A stretch of DNA of 64,000 nucleotides from Maridesulfovibrio frigidus DSM 17176 (GCF_000711735.1 NZ_JONL01000011.1:1-64000), one strand, 5' to 3'. Shown: positions 49,335 through 60,518, counted from the stretch's first letter. Numbers and translations are program-made. Notes: generated from the letters alone by a model not told the origin.

Positions 49335-51734
49335 CTAGAAGGTCTGCTTGAACAGATCTTCACTAGATGAACCACCACCTTCGGAATCGTCACCAGCGCC
49401 TCCAGCAGTTTTAGTCGGCTGTGTTCCTTCCTTAAATGGCAGAAAGAATGTCTTGGTTGATCCCGGACCAGCAAGCAGCCCGGAAGAAGCATCTACCTTC
49501 GCCATGACAACTCCATCGGGCTGAGGAAAGTCCATGTATGGATAATCTTTCTCAACCTTCTTGCGATAGGCAACCCAGATTGGACTTGCTGCGCGTGAGC
49601 CTGTTTCATATTTACCCATAGGAGTAAGCTGATCAAACCCAACAAACACGCCCGTCAATAAATACGGGGAAAAGCCCATATACCAAGCATCCTGTTCATT
49701 ATTAGTTGTACCTGTTTTACCTGCAACCGGACGCCCGAGAGCTCTTGCTCTCCAACCAGTACCGTGCGCAACAACTTCTTTTAACAGGCTACACATTATG
49801 TACGCGGTTTGAGGACTAATAGCATCATGCACTTCAGGTTTGGATTCGTACAACTGCTCACCCCAAGGACTATTAACCGAAAGAACTAGTCTAGGTTTAA
49901 TCCGAGTACCACCACGAGCAAAAGCTGAATAAGCTTCAACCATATTAAGTAAAGTTACAGAACCAGAACCGAGCGCAACAGATAAATCGGCAGGAAAATC
50001 ACCATCGAGACCCATCACTTTTGCGCGCTCAATAATCTTCTTAACACCCATTTTCTGAGCAAGCCTGATTGTTACCAGGTTTCTGGATTTTACAAGAGCG
50101 GTACGCAAAAGCGTAGGCCCATAAAATACGCCTTCAAAGTTTTGAGGCTTCCAGAGCTTACCGGCAACCATATCTGTGTAAACAAATGGAGCATCCATAA
50201 GAATTGATGCAGTAGTAAATCCATTGTCCATTGCTGTGGAATAAACAACAGGCTTAAAAGCAGAACCAGGCTGTCTTTTAGCCTGAGTTGCGCGGTTGAA
50301 CTGACTACTGTGGAAGGAATAACCACCAACCATAGCTTTTACTTCACCAGATCGAGGGTCCATGGACACAAGCCCACCCTGAACAACCGGTCTTTGAACT
50401 AAGCCCACAAGCCAGTTCAGTTCGCCAAGTTCCGGAGTATCAGGATCAACTTGGTTAAAGTTGACTTCACTACCGTCTTTAAAGAAAGCTTTAGTTAATT
50501 TAGCCCAAACGACATTGCCGACCTTCAATATTTTAGTCGCATCCTTAACGGGACGAACGTCTTCAGGAGCCTTACGTATATTAGGCTCACGGCACCACTT
50601 CATGCTGGTTACGGGCATTTTGGCAGTATATTTACCGAACTTAACCAGTGCTTCTTTTTTAGAAACTTTGGTCACCAGAACTTTAACCCATTTATCAGGT
50701 CTAAGGTCTGAGAATGGTATTACTTCAGAAGTCAAAAAGTTTGCATATTCTGCAGGAGTAAGCTCAGCCAAAGGACCGCGCCAACCGCGTCGAAGAGTCG
50801 AACTCTCAAGTCCATTTCTAACGGCAAGATCGGCAGCTTTCTGATGTTTTAAATCACATGAAGTAACAACATTCAGCCCGCCATTATATACTGTGTCCTC
50901 ACCGTACTGATCTATGAGCCAGCGTCTGACTTCTTCTAGATAGTACGGACCGGACTGCCATGATGGATCTTCCATACTTTTGTATACAAGCTGCTCATCT
51001 ACAGCATTATTGTACTCGTCCTTACCTATCCACCCCTGCTCATACATCTGACCAAGAACGTACAATTGACGAGCTCTTGCTTTTTCAGGGTGCTTATAAG
51101 GATCATAGCGACTTGGAGCCTGAGGAAGTCCTGCCAAAAGAGCAGACTCTGCAATAGATAAATCACCAACATGCTTAGCAAAGTAAATACGAGCCGCAGC
51201 TTCGACACCGTAAGCTCCGGCACCAAGGTAAATTTGATTGAGATAAATTGTGAGGATTTCATCTTTTTCAAGATAATGCTCAAGTCTAAAAGCGAGGATA
51301 GCTTCTTTTATTTTTCGCTTATAGCTTTTTTCAGGAGTCAGAAGCAGTCTTTTAATTATCTGCTGCGTAACAGTACTTCCGCCCTGCCTGATGCCGCCAG
51401 TTCTGAGATTGGCAACAAAAGCTCTCGAAATAGCAGAGAAATCAACTCCGTCATGCTCATAAAAAGATGCGTCTTCGGCTGCAAGAAAAGCTTTAGGAAG
51501 AAGTGGAGTCATCTCATCGATTCTAACCAAGTAGCGCTTTTCTTTATAGAAATAACCAAGCACTTTATTATCATGAGTGTAAACAGTCGTCACAAGTGGA
51601 GGACTGTAATCTGTGATATTTTTAAAACCTGGTAAATCTCTGGATGCCCAATAATAAAGACCAGCCATAGAAGAAATTCCGAGAATCCCTATCAGGAGCA
51701 TTACTATAAGACTAACTTTATAAACTTTCTTCAT
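49335..51734 (-). CDS. mrcA: Class A penicillin-binding protein (PBP1A type)
   Basis: The protein has 799 residues. One membrane helix (residues 8-29), a GT51 glycosyltransferase domain with catalytic Glu in AAEDASFYEHDGVDF (residue 87) and the GGSTVTQQIIKRLLL motif, an OB-like insert (residues 320-440), and a transpeptidase domain with nucleophile Ser491 in GSAFK, KSRN and KTGTT. It polymerises and cross-links peptidoglycan. The tail is Gly/Ser rich. Monocistronic, with its own terminator. The gene symbol follows the family, not a one-to-one orthology. Confidence 0.93.
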   Translation of the reverse strand: MKKVYKVSLIVMLLIGILGISSMAGLYYWASRDLPGFKNITDYSPPLVTTVYTHDNKVLGYFYKEKRYLVRIDEMTPLLPKAFLAAEDASFYEHDGVDFSAISRAFVANLRTGGIRQGGSTVTQQIIKRLLLTPEKSYKRKIKEAILAFRLEHYLEKDEILTIYLNQIYLGAGAYGVEAAARIYFAKHVGDLSIAESALLAGLPQAPSRYDPYKHPEKARARQLYVLGQMYEQGWIGKDEYNNAVDEQLVYKSMEDPSWQSGPYYLEEVRRWLIDQYGEDTVYNGGLNVVTSCDLKHQKAADLAVRNGLESSTLRRGWRGPLAELTPAEYANFLTSEVIPFSDLRPDKWVKVLVTKVSKKEALVKFGKYTAKMPVTSMKWCREPNIRKAPEDVRPVKDATKILKVGNVVWAKLTKAFFKDGSEVNFNQVDPDTPELGELNWLVGLVQRPVVQGGLVSMDPRSGEVKAMVGGYSFHSSQFNRATQAKRQPGSAFKPVVYSTAMDNGFTTASILMDAPFVYTDMVAGKLWKPQNFEGVFYGPTLLRTALVKSRNLVTIRLAQKMGVKKIIERAKVMGLDGDFPADLSVALGSGSVTLLNMVEAYSAFARGGTRIKPRLVLSVNSPWGEQLYESKPEVHDAISPQTAYIMCSLLKEVVAHGTGWRARALGRPVAGKTGTTNNEQDAWYMGFSPYLLTGVFVGFDQLTPMGKYETGSRAASPIWVAYRKKVEKDYPYMDFPQPDGVVMAKVDASSGLLAGPGSTKTFFLPFKEGTQPTKTAGGAGDDSEGGGSSSEDLFKQTF

Positions 51735-51821
51735 CTGTAAATCTCACAAGCCACCTAAATCGGCAGCTGATCAGGATAACAATTATTCAAAATTTGAAAT
51801 TCATATTCGCAAACGCACAAA

Positions 51822-52349
51822 TTAATCAGGGTCGGAATCAAAACCCCATGCAATGCAGAGTTTTTCATGCATCTTTCTGGCTTTCACCAAAGAAACGTCG
51901 AGAGCCTTAAATAATTTACCCGTAGTTTTATTTTCTTGCTGAGCAAGGCACCCAGGAACTTCAAGAATGCTGATTTGTCCATTCTCACAAGTCCAGAAAG
52001 GAAACAGGCGGCAATAAAAGGGGCGAGCATCCTGAGGAATACGACATCCTTCAGGGCCTAAAAACAAACATTTTCCAAATTCATCCAACCCCAGACGGTA
52101 ATGCGTCTCATCCTGAGGAAACAGCGCTCTCACAGTTCGGCGTTGATCTGGAAATAATCTCAGTAAATTTTCAATAAAAATGGCGGAATTCGGCTGTAAA
52201 ACGAACCCGCCTAAATCGGGAGCGCACTCTAAAATGCGCTCCCGTTCAATTTTCGATATAGGAAAACAAAGATCTTCACATCCCGGAGTTAATTCGCAAC
52301 ATGTCGGACCTTTAGCGGCACAACGTGCACAAACAAAAGGATCATTCAT
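51822..52349 (-). CDS. YkgJ-type cysteine-cluster protein
   Basis: The protein has 175 residues from ATG 52349; GTG 52361 and TTG 52355 are possible, since the GGAG site is 11 bases from the ATG. Cys pattern CARCAAKGPTCCELTPGCED, then GKCLFLGPEGCRIPQDARPF, YCRLFPFW and a late CLAQQ fits the CxxCxxxCC zinc- or iron-binding YkgJ/UPF0153 group. Function of the group is not established. It begins 27 bases after purF ends and may be co-transcribed with it. Confidence 0.8.
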   Translation of the reverse strand: MNDPFVCARCAAKGPTCCELTPGCEDLCFPISKIERERILECAPDLGGFVLQPNSAIFIENLLRLFPDQRRTVRALFPQDETHYRLGLDEFGKCLFLGPEGCRIPQDARPFYCRLFPFWTCENGQISILEVPGCLAQQENKTTGKLFKALDVSLVKARKMHEKLCIAWGFDSDPD

Positions 52350-52376
52350 AGACAAAAACACTCCGTATGATGGATC

Positions 52377-53768
52377 CTAGCATTTATCTTCCAGACACAT
52401 TTTACCACCACCTTTGCAAGGAGGAATAGGGTAATTGCCGTCAAAACAAGCTAGACAGTATGAATCCTTATCTTCTACGGATTCAAGCAATCCTTCGATT
52501 GAAAGGTAGTGAAGTGAATCAAGGCCGATGAAACGTGCGATTTCCTCTTCAGTACTATTGGCAGCGATAAGTTCACCTTTGGATGAAAAGTCGATCCCGT
52601 AATAACAAGGGAAGCGAATAGCAGGACAACTAACGCGCATGTGAATTTCACGTGCACCAAGTGCTCTCAACTCTTTAACTCTTGTACGAATAGTTGTTCC
52701 ACGCACAATAGAGTCTTCAATGATCATAATGCTCTTGCCCTTAATCATACTGCGGACAGGGTTAAGTTTCATCTTAACACTGAAGTCACGCATATCCTGC
52801 GAAGGCTGAATAAAAGTACGGCCAACGTAGTGATTTCGAATCATAGCAAGTTCAAGCGGCAATCCTGATTCCTGCGAATACCCGACTGCGGCATAGTTAC
52901 CGGAATCCGGGAAAGGCATTACAAAATCAACATCCTGCGGCATTTCTTTGGCGAGTACTTTTCCCATTTTTTTGCGTCTTTCATAAACAACTTCATCAAA
53001 AATAATGGAGTCTGGACGTGCAAAATAAATAAGTTCAAAAATACACTGTCTTTTGGGAGTCTTGTCATCATATATATATGATTTCAGATTACCGTTTTCA
53101 ACAACGACCATTTCACCCGGTTTTACAGGACGAATAGATTCAGCGTCGATAAGATCAAAAGCACATGTTTCAGATGCAAAAACATAGTTATCACCAAGAC
53201 GTCCAATAACTAGAGGGCGGAAACCATGAGGATCTTTAACAGCAATCAGTTTGTCATTAGCTAAAATTAAGAGAGAGAAAGCACCCTTAACTTTTTTACA
53301 AGCCTTCATGATCGCATCTTCGATGGTATTGCCATTGAGGTTCTTTGCAATCAGATGAACGAAAACTTCTGAATCCATGGTGGTCTGAAAAATAGACCCC
53401 TGCGATTCAAGCTCTTCACGTAGTTCCTTGGTATTAACAAGGTTTCCGTTATGGGCAATAGCAAGGCGTAAATCACCAAATCTTACGATGAATGGCTGGG
53501 CATTTCTAATAAGCGACGCACCAGTCGTAGAATAACGAACATGACCAATGGCTATGTTACCTTTCAGTTCTTTGCTCAAGTGACGTTCATTAAAAACGTC
53601 TCCAACAAGCCCCATGCCTTTCTGCTCACGAATCTGCTCGCCGTCCCAAGTGACGATTCCGGCAGATTCCTGGCCACGATGCTGCATTGCGTAAAGACCA
53701 AAATAGGTCATGCGCGCAGCTTCCGGATGATGATATATTCCAAAAAGTCCGCAGTATTCTTTTTTCAT
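52377..53768 (-). CDS. purF: Amidophosphoribosyltransferase
   Basis: The protein has 463 residues. It makes phosphoribosylamine from PRPP and glutamine, the first step of purine synthesis. The short propeptide MKKEY precedes the catalytic Cys of CGLFGIY. The glutaminase and PRPP domains show NGNLVNTKELREEL and IMIIEDSIVRGTTIRTRVKE. Cys residues in RQCIFELIY, HMRVSCPAIRFPC and YCLACFDGNYP are placed to bind the [4Fe-4S] cluster of the B. subtilis-type enzyme. It follows carB by 75 bases on the same strand. Confidence 0.95.
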   Translation of the reverse strand: MKKEYCGLFGIYHHPEAARMTYFGLYAMQHRGQESAGIVTWDGEQIREQKGMGLVGDVFNERHLSKELKGNIAIGHVRYSTTGASLIRNAQPFIVRFGDLRLAIAHNGNLVNTKELREELESQGSIFQTTMDSEVFVHLIAKNLNGNTIEDAIMKACKKVKGAFSLLILANDKLIAVKDPHGFRPLVIGRLGDNYVFASETCAFDLIDAESIRPVKPGEMVVVENGNLKSYIYDDKTPKRQCIFELIYFARPDSIIFDEVVYERRKKMGKVLAKEMPQDVDFVMPFPDSGNYAAVGYSQESGLPLELAMIRNHYVGRTFIQPSQDMRDFSVKMKLNPVRSMIKGKSIMIIEDSIVRGTTIRTRVKELRALGAREIHMRVSCPAIRFPCYYGIDFSSKGELIAANSTEEEIARFIGLDSLHYLSIEGLLESVEDKDSYCLACFDGNYPIPPCKGGGKMCLEDKC

Positions 53769-53843
53769 ATTTCCTGCTTTTGTATTAAAAAAGGAAAGGA
53801 CCGGAGCGTTACGCCCGGTCCGTTAATTTCCAGTTTAGTAAAT

Positions 53844-56800
53844 TTAAATATCCATATTATGGTAGTGCTGCAAGCACCTTACATCAAGCCCTTTGCCACG
53901 GTGCTCTTTAATGGCCAAGGACATGGCATGTGCACCAGCAACTGTTGTTGTATACGCTAATCCGTATAACAACGCGGTCTGTCTGATTTGCTTAGAGTCA
54001 CTTACAGTCTTTTTATCTGACGGCGTATTAATCAAAAGATCAATGTCGTTGTTTTTAATGTAATCAACAACATGTGGACGCCCTTCGTTCACTTTTAGAA
54101 TCTTCTCATTCTCAATACCCTTGGCACTGAGGAAGTCAGCTGTCCCGCCAGTAGCAAGAATCTTGAATCCAAGTTCCTTGAAAATCTCAGCAGTTGGAAC
54201 AATGCCTTCTTTATCCCTGTCTTTAACAGAAATGAATACAGTTCCTTCTTCAGGAAGTTTTAGTCCTGCACCAAGCTGAGCTTTCATGAAAGCAAGTCCG
54301 GGCAGAACATCCATTCCCATAACTTCGCCAGTTGAACGCATTTCTGGTCCAAGCTTAACATCAACATTCGGGAACTTGTTAAATGGAAATACGGCTTCCT
54401 TAACTGAGTAGAACCCTTCTTTGCGCATGGACCATGGGTCAAGATCGACAAGTTTTTCGCCGAGCATAACTCTGGTTGCCAATTTCGCAAGCTGAATACC
54501 TGTTGCCTTACTTACGAAAGGAACAGTCCTTGATGCTCTTGGGTTAACTTCAATGATGAAAACAACATTGTCCTTAACTGCGAACTGAATATTCATTAAT
54601 CCGACAATCTCAAGCTCTACTGCGAGAGCTACTGTCTGGCGCTCAATCTCTTTTACAATTTCAGGGCTAAGAGTATGAGGTGGCAAGACACATGCTGAGT
54701 CACCGGAATGAATTCCAGCTTCTTCAATATGTTCCATCACGCCAGCAACATAAGTCTGCTCGCCATCTGAAAGAGCATCAACATCAACTTCAACAGCGTT
54801 CTCGAGAAACTTATCAATCAAAATTGGATGCTCAGGAGAAACAACCGATGCTTCGCGGAAGTATGATTCAAATTCATCATCACTCCAAACGATATCCATT
54901 CCACGTCCGCCAAGTACATATGAAGGACGAAGAACGAGCGGATAAGTAAGCTCAGTAGCAATCTTCTGTGCATCTTCAAGAGAACGTGCAGTTCCATTCG
55001 GTGGCTGCTTCAGATCAAGCTTATTAAGCATAGCCTGAAATCTTTCTCTGTCTTCTGCGCGGTCAATACTGTCTGGGGAAGTTCCCAGAATCTTGACTCC
55101 GGCTTTAAGCAACGGAATTGCGAGATTCAGCGGAGTCTGTCCGCCGAACTGAACAATGATTCCATCAGGTTTTTCAAATTCAATAATATTAAGCACATCT
55201 TCATAAGTAAGAGGCTCAAAGTAAAGTCTATCTGAAGTATCGTAATCAGTTGAAACTGTTTCAGGGTTTGAGTTAACCATAATAGACTTCACGCCCATCT
55301 CTTCTAGAGCAAACGCGGAGTGACAACAACAGTAATCAAATTCAATTCCCTGACCGATTCTGTTAGGACCGCCTCCCAGAATCATAACCTTGCGGCCTTC
55401 CATCTCTTCCGCTTCCTGCCCTGTTTCATACGTAGAGTAGAAATACGGAGTGTAAGCTTCGAATTCAGCGGCGCAAGTATCAACCAAGTAATATGTAGGG
55501 ATAAGATCAAGACTCTTTCTGAAGGTTCTGACTTCTTCTTCGCTCTGCTTCCATAGTGTAGCAAGCTGCGGATCAGAATACCCAAGCTCTTTCGCCTTCT
55601 TAAGCATATCAGGAATTTCAGGATTATCAGAGTACATGCCGACTTCGAGAGTGAACTTCTTAAGCTCTTCTTCAAAACGGACAAGCTCTTCACACTGATT
55701 CAAATACCACGGATCAATCTTGGTAATATCGAAGACTTCTTCTACAGTAAATCCGCAGAGGAATGCATCGCGAAGTGCAAAAATACGTTTGGAGTTAGGC
55801 TTACGGAGAAGGCCTACTAACTCGTCACGGTCAATATTGCATGCTTCAAAATCTTTACCGAAACCGGGCATTCCGACTTCCAAAGAGCGTAAACCTTTTT
55901 GGAGCGCTTCTTTAAAAGTACGCCCAATAGCCATAGTCTCACCAACACTCTTCATTGCGGTGGTAAGGTAATCTTCAGCTCCAGGGAACTTCTCAAATGT
56001 GAAACGAGGGATCTTGATTACGCAATAGTCAATGGACGGCTCAAAGGAGGCCATTGTCTCACGGGTAATATCGTTTGGCAGTTCATCGAGAGTGTAACCA
56101 ACTGCAAGCTTCGCGGCGATCTTTGCAATCGGGAAGCCTGTTGCTTTGGATGCAAGAGCTGATGAACGTGAAACACGAGGATTCATTTCAATGATTGCAA
56201 GCTCACCATTCGCAGGGTTGATTGCAAACTGAACATTCGATCCACCGGTTTCAACACCGATTTCACGCATGATCGCAAGAGATGCATCTCTCAAAATCTG
56301 ATATTCAACATCCGTAAGGGTCTGAGCTGGAGCAACTGTTATAGAGTCTCCAGTGTGAACGCCCATCGGATCAATATTTTCAATAGAACAAATAATTACG
56401 CAGTTATCTTTCGTGTCGCGCATGACTTCAAGCTCGTATTCTTTCCATCCGAGAATGGATTCTTCGAGCATGACTTCGTTTTGGAGACTTGCGTTAATCC
56501 CCTGCATGGCGATATCTTCAAGATCATCCATATTATAGGCAACGCCACCGCCAGTTCCACCTAAGGTGAAAGCGGGACGAATAATAATAGGGAAGTCAAT
56601 TTTTTTACCCCAGTAACGAACATCATCAATATTGCGAGCAATACCGCTGAATGGAACTTTGAGGCCGATCTTTTCCATAGCTGCACGGAAAAGCTCTCTA
56701 CTTTCTGCCTTTTCGATGACATCAACAGAAGCACCGATAAGTTCTACTCCGAATTTTTCCAGAATTCCCATCTCAGCAACTGCTAGCGCAGTATTCAGGG

Positions 56801-57083
56801 CTGTCTGACCGCCAAGAGTAGGTAGCAAGGCATCAGGTCTTTCCTTTTCAATGATCTTCGCTACAGTTTCTGGCTCAATAGGTTCAATGTATGTTCGATC
56901 CGCGAGATGTGGATCAGTCATAATTGTTGCAGGATTTGAGTTAACGAGTATAACTTCGTAACCTTCTTCCTTAAGTGCTTTAAGAGCCTGAGTGCCGGAA
57001 TAATCGAACTCACAGGCCTGGCCGATCACAATCGGCCCGGAGCCGATGAGCATAATTTTCTTGATATCAGTGCGTTTAGGCAT
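53844..57083 (-). CDS. carB: Carbamoyl-phosphate synthase, large subunit
   Basis: The protein has 1079 residues from ATG 57083 ([17 protein letters not shown]); an in-frame GTG at 57092 is possible. It shows the two homologous halves with ATP-grasp domains ([16 protein letters not shown] and [16 protein letters not shown]) and a C-terminal MGS-like allosteric domain ([20 protein letters not shown]). It makes carbamoyl phosphate for pyrimidine and arginine synthesis with CarA, which is not in the window. purF follows, so purine and pyrimidine entry enzymes are neighbours. Confidence 0.96.
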   Translation of the reverse strand: MPKRTDIKKIMLIGSGPIVIGQACEFDYSGTQALKALKEEGYEVILVNSNPATIMTDPHLADRTYIEPIEPETVAKIIEKERPDALLPTLGGQTALNTALAVAEMGILEKFGVELIGASVDVIEKAESRELFRAAMEKIGLKVPFSGIARNIDDVRYWGKKIDFPIIIRPAFTLGGTGGGVAYNMDDLEDIAMQGINASLQNEVMLEESILGWKEYELEVMRDTKDNCVIICSIENIDPMGVHTGDSITVAPAQTLTDVEYQILRDASLAIMREIGVETGGSNVQFAINPANGELAIIEMNPRVSRSSALASKATGFPIAKIAAKLAVGYTLDELPNDITRETMASFEPSIDYCVIKIPRFTFEKFPGAEDYLTTAMKSVGETMAIGRTFKEALQKGLRSLEVGMPGFGKDFEACNIDRDELVGLLRKPNSKRIFALRDAFLCGFTVEEVFDITKIDPWYLNQCEELVRFEEELKKFTLEVGMYSDNPEIPDMLKKAKELGYSDPQLATLWKQSEEEVRTFRKSLDLIPTYYLVDTCAAEFEAYTPYFYSTYETGQEAEEMEGRKVMILGGGPNRIGQGIEFDYCCCHSAFALEEMGVKSIMVNSNPETVSTDYDTSDRLYFEPLTYEDVLNIIEFEKPDGIIVQFGGQTPLNLAIPLLKAGVKILGTSPDSIDRAEDRERFQAMLNKLDLKQPPNGTARSLEDAQKIATELTYPLVLRPSYVLGGRGMDIVWSDDEFESYFREASVVSPEHPILIDKFLENAVEVDVDALSDGEQTYVAGVMEHIEEAGIHSGDSACVLPPHTLSPEIVKEIERQTVALAVELEIVGLMNIQFAVKDNVVFIIEVNPRASRTVPFVSKATGIQLAKLATRVMLGEKLVDLDPWSMRKEGFYSVKEAVFPFNKFPNVDVKLGPEMRSTGEVMGMDVLPGLAFMKAQLGAGLKLPEEGTVFISVKDRDKEGIVPTAEIFKELGFKILATGGTADFLSAKGIENEKILKVNEGRPHVVDYIKNNDIDLLINTPSDKKTVSDSKQIRQTALLYGLAYTTTVAGAHAMSLAIKEHRGKGLDVRCLQHYHNMDI

Positions 57084-57251
57084 GAACTCCACCCAAATAT
57101 GGTTTGAGATATTATCTTTAGGACTTTTTTAGTGACAGAAAGGCATAAAACATTCCTCGAAGATGAGCAAGTCTCGAATACCCCTCTTTTCTAGTATATT
57201 TACGGATTGTACATTGACAAACATTCTAAATGAATTTAAATATCAATTGCA

Positions 57252-57512
57252 ATGAATGAACTCGCAAATACAACAAAACCTAGATCCCTTACCTGTTTCG
57301 GTAAAGGTGTATCTGTAAGGGTTATCAAATTAGAAGGCGGCAGATGTTTCTGTAGCCGCCTGTTATCTATGGGAATTATTCCCGGAACTATTGTAAATGT
57401 GCTTTCAAATTGTGGAAGAATGACCATCAAAATCCGTTCATCTCAGTATGCTCTGGGCCAGGAAATGGCTAACAAAATATTAGCTATCCCCATATGCGGA
57501 TGCTGTGATTAA
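57252..57512 (+). CDS. feoA: FeoA-domain protein
   Basis: The protein has 86 residues with an SH3-like FeoA core: VSVRVIKLEGGRCFCSRLLS, MGIIPGTIVNVLSN, and a closing MTIKIRSSQYALGQEMANKI. FeoA proteins assist FeoB-mediated ferrous iron uptake. No feoB is in the neighbourhood; the next gene encodes an unrelated small protein 11 bases on. The ending CGCCD and inner CFCS add cysteines that could bind metal. No clear ribosome site precedes ATG 57252. Confidence 0.8.
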   Translation: MNELANTTKPRSLTCFGKGVSVRVIKLEGGRCFCSRLLSMGIIPGTIVNVLSNCGRMTIKIRSSQYALGQEMANKILAIPICGCCD

Positions 57513-57523
57513 GGAGAATTTTT

Positions 57524-57790
57524 ATGAATTCAAGCTCAAAATGGAGCTCAATAGAAATTTTAGCTAATGACTCTTCCCCTTTTTCTGCAGATCTCCTTAA
57601 GATGAAAAAGATTCATGATAATTTACGAGCTACGTTCGGAGTGTGGTCCAACACTCAAGACTCTGTAGCAGCTATGAACTCCCTTACCACTTACAAAGAC
57701 CAAGCTGAACGAACTGAAGGCCGCATTATTAACCTAGTTATTGATGGGGTTTCCGTTCCTTACGACATCCCTGACAAGAAAAAAGCATAG
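57524..57790 (+). CDS. Small protein co-transcribed with FeoA, unknown function
   Basis: The protein has 88 residues, with AAGGAG before the ATG and 11 bases after feoA, so the two form an operon. It reads MNSSSKWSSIEILANDSSPF, a helical DLLKMKKIHDNLRATFGVWS and a tail RIINLVIDGVSVPYDIPDKK. No family was recognised. Soluble, no cysteines. The link to an orphan FeoA suggests a role tied to iron, by context only. Confidence 0.7.
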   Translation: MNSSSKWSSIEILANDSSPFSADLLKMKKIHDNLRATFGVWSNTQDSVAAMNSLTTYKDQAERTEGRIINLVIDGVSVPYDIPDKKKA

Positions 57791-57986
57791 TACCTTAAAA
57801 CTATGATCGACTTGCTTTGCATCAAGCTGATCAAATTTTATCAGCCCCATTTTACAACTCAGATTAGCAGACTCAGCCTCAATAGCTAAACCCCACTTTT
57901 TTTACATCACTCATTAATTGCAGTACAATATAATTTAGGCAACATGCACAATTGCCTTATTTTAAGTGTTCTGGCAGGATATTTTT

Positions 57987-58211
57987 ATGAAAAACTTAGA
58001 CGAACTCGAAGAGAGAATCGAAATATTGGAATCCAGCCTTGCCATGCAAGATAGGACCGTGGAAGAAATGAACAAATTTATTATTGCCCAGCAAAGACAA
58101 ATTGCTGATCTTGAGAAAAAAATTACAATTCTTGCGGAACAAATGAAAGACATTACAGATATGGCTGCGACAGGAAATGTAGAAGACGCTCCGCCGCCTC
58201 ATTATAATTAA
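57987..58211 (+). CDS. slyX: SlyX-family protein
   Basis: The protein has 74 residues from ATG 57987 (AGGA site). Residues 1-50 are a coiled coil (ELEERIEILESSLAMQDRTV, EEMNKFIIAQQRQIADLEKK), and the C-terminus ends APPPHYN, the PPPHY signature of SlyX. The function of SlyX is not established. Monocistronic, followed by a shared terminator. Confidence 0.85.
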   Translation: MKNLDELEERIEILESSLAMQDRTVEEMNKFIIAQQRQIADLEKKITILAEQMKDITDMAATGNVEDAPPPHYN

Positions 58212-58360
58212 GAGTAAAATACAGCTTTAGCAGTAACTTCGCACCCTAAAATATTTTCAAAATTTAATATCTGATTTTCTTAAGGTTTCACAGAATTGGT
58301 CATTTTAGAGTCAACCTAATCTAGTACGGAACAATTTTAGGACAAGGCAGAAATAAAAAA

Positions 58361-58385
58361 AAGGCAGATCATAATGATCTGCCTT
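58361..58385 (+). terminator. Terminator between slyX and metG
   Basis: AAGGCAGATCA-TAA-TGATCTGCCTT with A and T runs on both sides. Bidirectional for the converging slyX and metG genes. Confidence 0.9.
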
Positions 58386-58424
58386 TTTTAATGAGCTTAT
58401 ATGGTCAGTTGCACTTTTGCTAGG

Positions 58425-60365
58425 TTAAGAAACCTGACATCCGTTAGCAACGCCTGCTGTAACAGTTAGAAGTTCCATGCCATCACCATTGCGAACAGCT
58501 AGAATCATTCCCTGTGAAACCTCACCTCTGAGCTTACGAGGTTTCAAGTTGACAACAACGACAACCTGTTTCCCTTCAAGCTGTTCAGGAGTGAAGAACT
58601 CAGCGAGTCCTGCAACAACCTGACGAGGCTCGTCTTCACCTGTATCCAGCTTCACAATCAAAAGCTTGTCAGCATCTGGATGCTTAACCACTGAAAGAAC
58701 CGTTCCGATTTTCATTTCAACTTTCTGGAAATCAGGGAATTCGATGATTCCTGGAATTTCAGTCTTAACTTCTTTTGTTTTCTTTGCAGCCTTAGCAACT
58801 TTCTTTTTCTTTTCAACCGGAGGCGTTTTTTCAAACTCAACACGTGGGAAAAGATTAGATTTGCTCGCTACTTCGGTACCATGTTCAAGAAGACCCCAAA
58901 CATCAACTTCACCCTTCAAATTAATTTTCTCAGGGTGAAATTTAATCCCGAGCTGAGCGAGCATACTTTCACTTGCTTCAGGCATTACAGGCCACAAATG
59001 GACAGCTATTTTACGCATATTCTCAAGAAGAACATACATTACGGTTCCAAGACGTGACATGTTCTCTTCTTTATAGAGAGCCCATGGCTGTGTAGTATCG
59101 ATATATTTATTAAGACCGCGTACAAGCTCCCAAAGAGCTTCAAGTCCGCGTGAGAACTTCACATCAATAAAGTTCTGCTGAAATGCAGCCATGCTTGCAC
59201 GGCCTACACTTTTAATAGCGCAATCAACTTCGTCTTCGGCACCCTGAGCAGGAACCAACCCATCAAAATATTTGTGGGTCATGGACAAAGTTCTGCTGAA
59301 TAAATTTCCGAGATCATTTGCTAGGTCTGCGTTTAAGCGACCAACAAGAGCTTCCTCAGAAAAACTAGAGTCGTTACCGAAAGACATCTCACGCATGAGG
59401 AAATAACGGAAAGCATTCACTCCGTACTTCTGCGCCATCTCAAGAGGGGAAACTACGTTTCCTAGAGATTTAGACATCTTAGTATCTTTAATCAGCCAGT
59501 AACCATGAACATTCAGATTCTGATAAGGCTCAATCTCAGCAGCTTTCAGCATGGTAGGCCAAAAAACAGCATGAGGCTTAAGAATATCTTTAGCAACAAG
59601 GTGATTGGCGGAAGGCCAGAATTGTTTAAATTTGTCACCCTTTGGATAATCAAGAGCCGTTATGTAGTTGATGAGAGCATCAAACCACACATATGTGACA
59701 AAATCTTTATCGAAAGGAAGTTCTATTCCCCACTCAAGGCGGGTTTTAGGACGAGAAATACACAAATCTTCGAGCGCGCCGGACTTTAGAAGGCTGAGCA
59801 CTTCGTTACGGTATCTCTCAGGACGGATGAAATCAGGATTGGCATTTATGTGGCCAATGAGCCAGTCCTGATATTTAGACATTTTGAAAAAGTAGTTTTT
59901 CTCAGCAATATACTCAGGCACAGTTTCGTGCTGAGGACATTTACCGTCTTCAAGTTCTTTTTCAGTATAAAATCTTTCACAGCCAAAGCAATAATGCCCG
60001 CCGTATTCTCCAAAATATATGTCACCTTTATCATAAACTTTTTGCAGAACACCCTGAACGCACTTAATGTGACGTTCTTCAGTGGTCCTGATAAAGTCAT
60101 CGTTTTCAATCTGTAAATTAGGCCAGAGGTCGCTGAATAATGAACTGATATCATCAACATATTCGCGCGGAGTTTGCCCGCCCTTTTCAGCAGCCTGAAC
60201 TATTTTATCACCATGCTCATCTGTGCCGGTGAGAAAAAAAGTGTCATCTCCCATTAACTTGTGAAACCGATTCATAGAATCAGCAAGAATGGTAGTGTAT
60301 GCATGCCCTAAATGAGGCTTAGCATTAACGTAATAAATGGGAGTAGTAATAAAAAACGAATCCAA
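58425..60365 (-). CDS. metG: Methionyl-tRNA synthetase
   Basis: The protein has 646 residues, starting at TTG 60365 with AGGAG 9 bases upstream. Class I motifs are HLGH (in PHLGHAYTTI) and KMSKSLGN. A zinc-finger-like insert (YCFGCERFYTEKELEDGKCP) and the C-terminal tRNA-binding EMAP-like domain (FQKVEMKIGTVLSVVKHPDA) are present, joined by a Lys-rich linker (residues 515-535). It charges tRNA-Met. It lies 220 bases after ricT on the same strand, an order I associate with Desulfovibrio relatives. Confidence 0.96.
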   Translation of the reverse strand: MDSFFITTPIYYVNAKPHLGHAYTTILADSMNRFHKLMGDDTFFLTGTDEHGDKIVQAAEKGGQTPREYVDDISSLFSDLWPNLQIENDDFIRTTEERHIKCVQGVLQKVYDKGDIYFGEYGGHYCFGCERFYTEKELEDGKCPQHETVPEYIAEKNYFFKMSKYQDWLIGHINANPDFIRPERYRNEVLSLLKSGALEDLCISRPKTRLEWGIELPFDKDFVTYVWFDALINYITALDYPKGDKFKQFWPSANHLVAKDILKPHAVFWPTMLKAAEIEPYQNLNVHGYWLIKDTKMSKSLGNVVSPLEMAQKYGVNAFRYFLMREMSFGNDSSFSEEALVGRLNADLANDLGNLFSRTLSMTHKYFDGLVPAQGAEDEVDCAIKSVGRASMAAFQQNFIDVKFSRGLEALWELVRGLNKYIDTTQPWALYKEENMSRLGTVMYVLLENMRKIAVHLWPVMPEASESMLAQLGIKFHPEKINLKGEVDVWGLLEHGTEVASKSNLFPRVEFEKTPPVEKKKKVAKAAKKTKEVKTEIPGIIEFPDFQKVEMKIGTVLSVVKHPDADKLLIVKLDTGEDEPRQVVAGLAEFFTPEQLEGKQVVVVVNLKPRKLRGEVSQGMILAVRNGDGMELLTVTAGVANGCQVS

Positions 60366-60482
60366 AATCGGTCTCTCCTGTTACGGTGAAAAACAGTAAA
60401 CTTAGCAGTTTAGAAACTACGATTAATAAAAATAAATTTTAAAAACCAATAGACTGAAGAGTTTATAATATTAAAAAATTAT

Positions 60483-60518
60483 ACAGCCGGATGATAACGC
60501 TAATTTTCAACCGGCTGT
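60483..60518 (-). terminator. Terminator after ricT
   Basis: ACAGCCGG (60483-60490) pairs with CCGGCTGT (60511-60518) around a 20-base loop, followed on the minus strand by an AT-rich run with six T. It separates ricT from metG. Confidence 0.6.
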
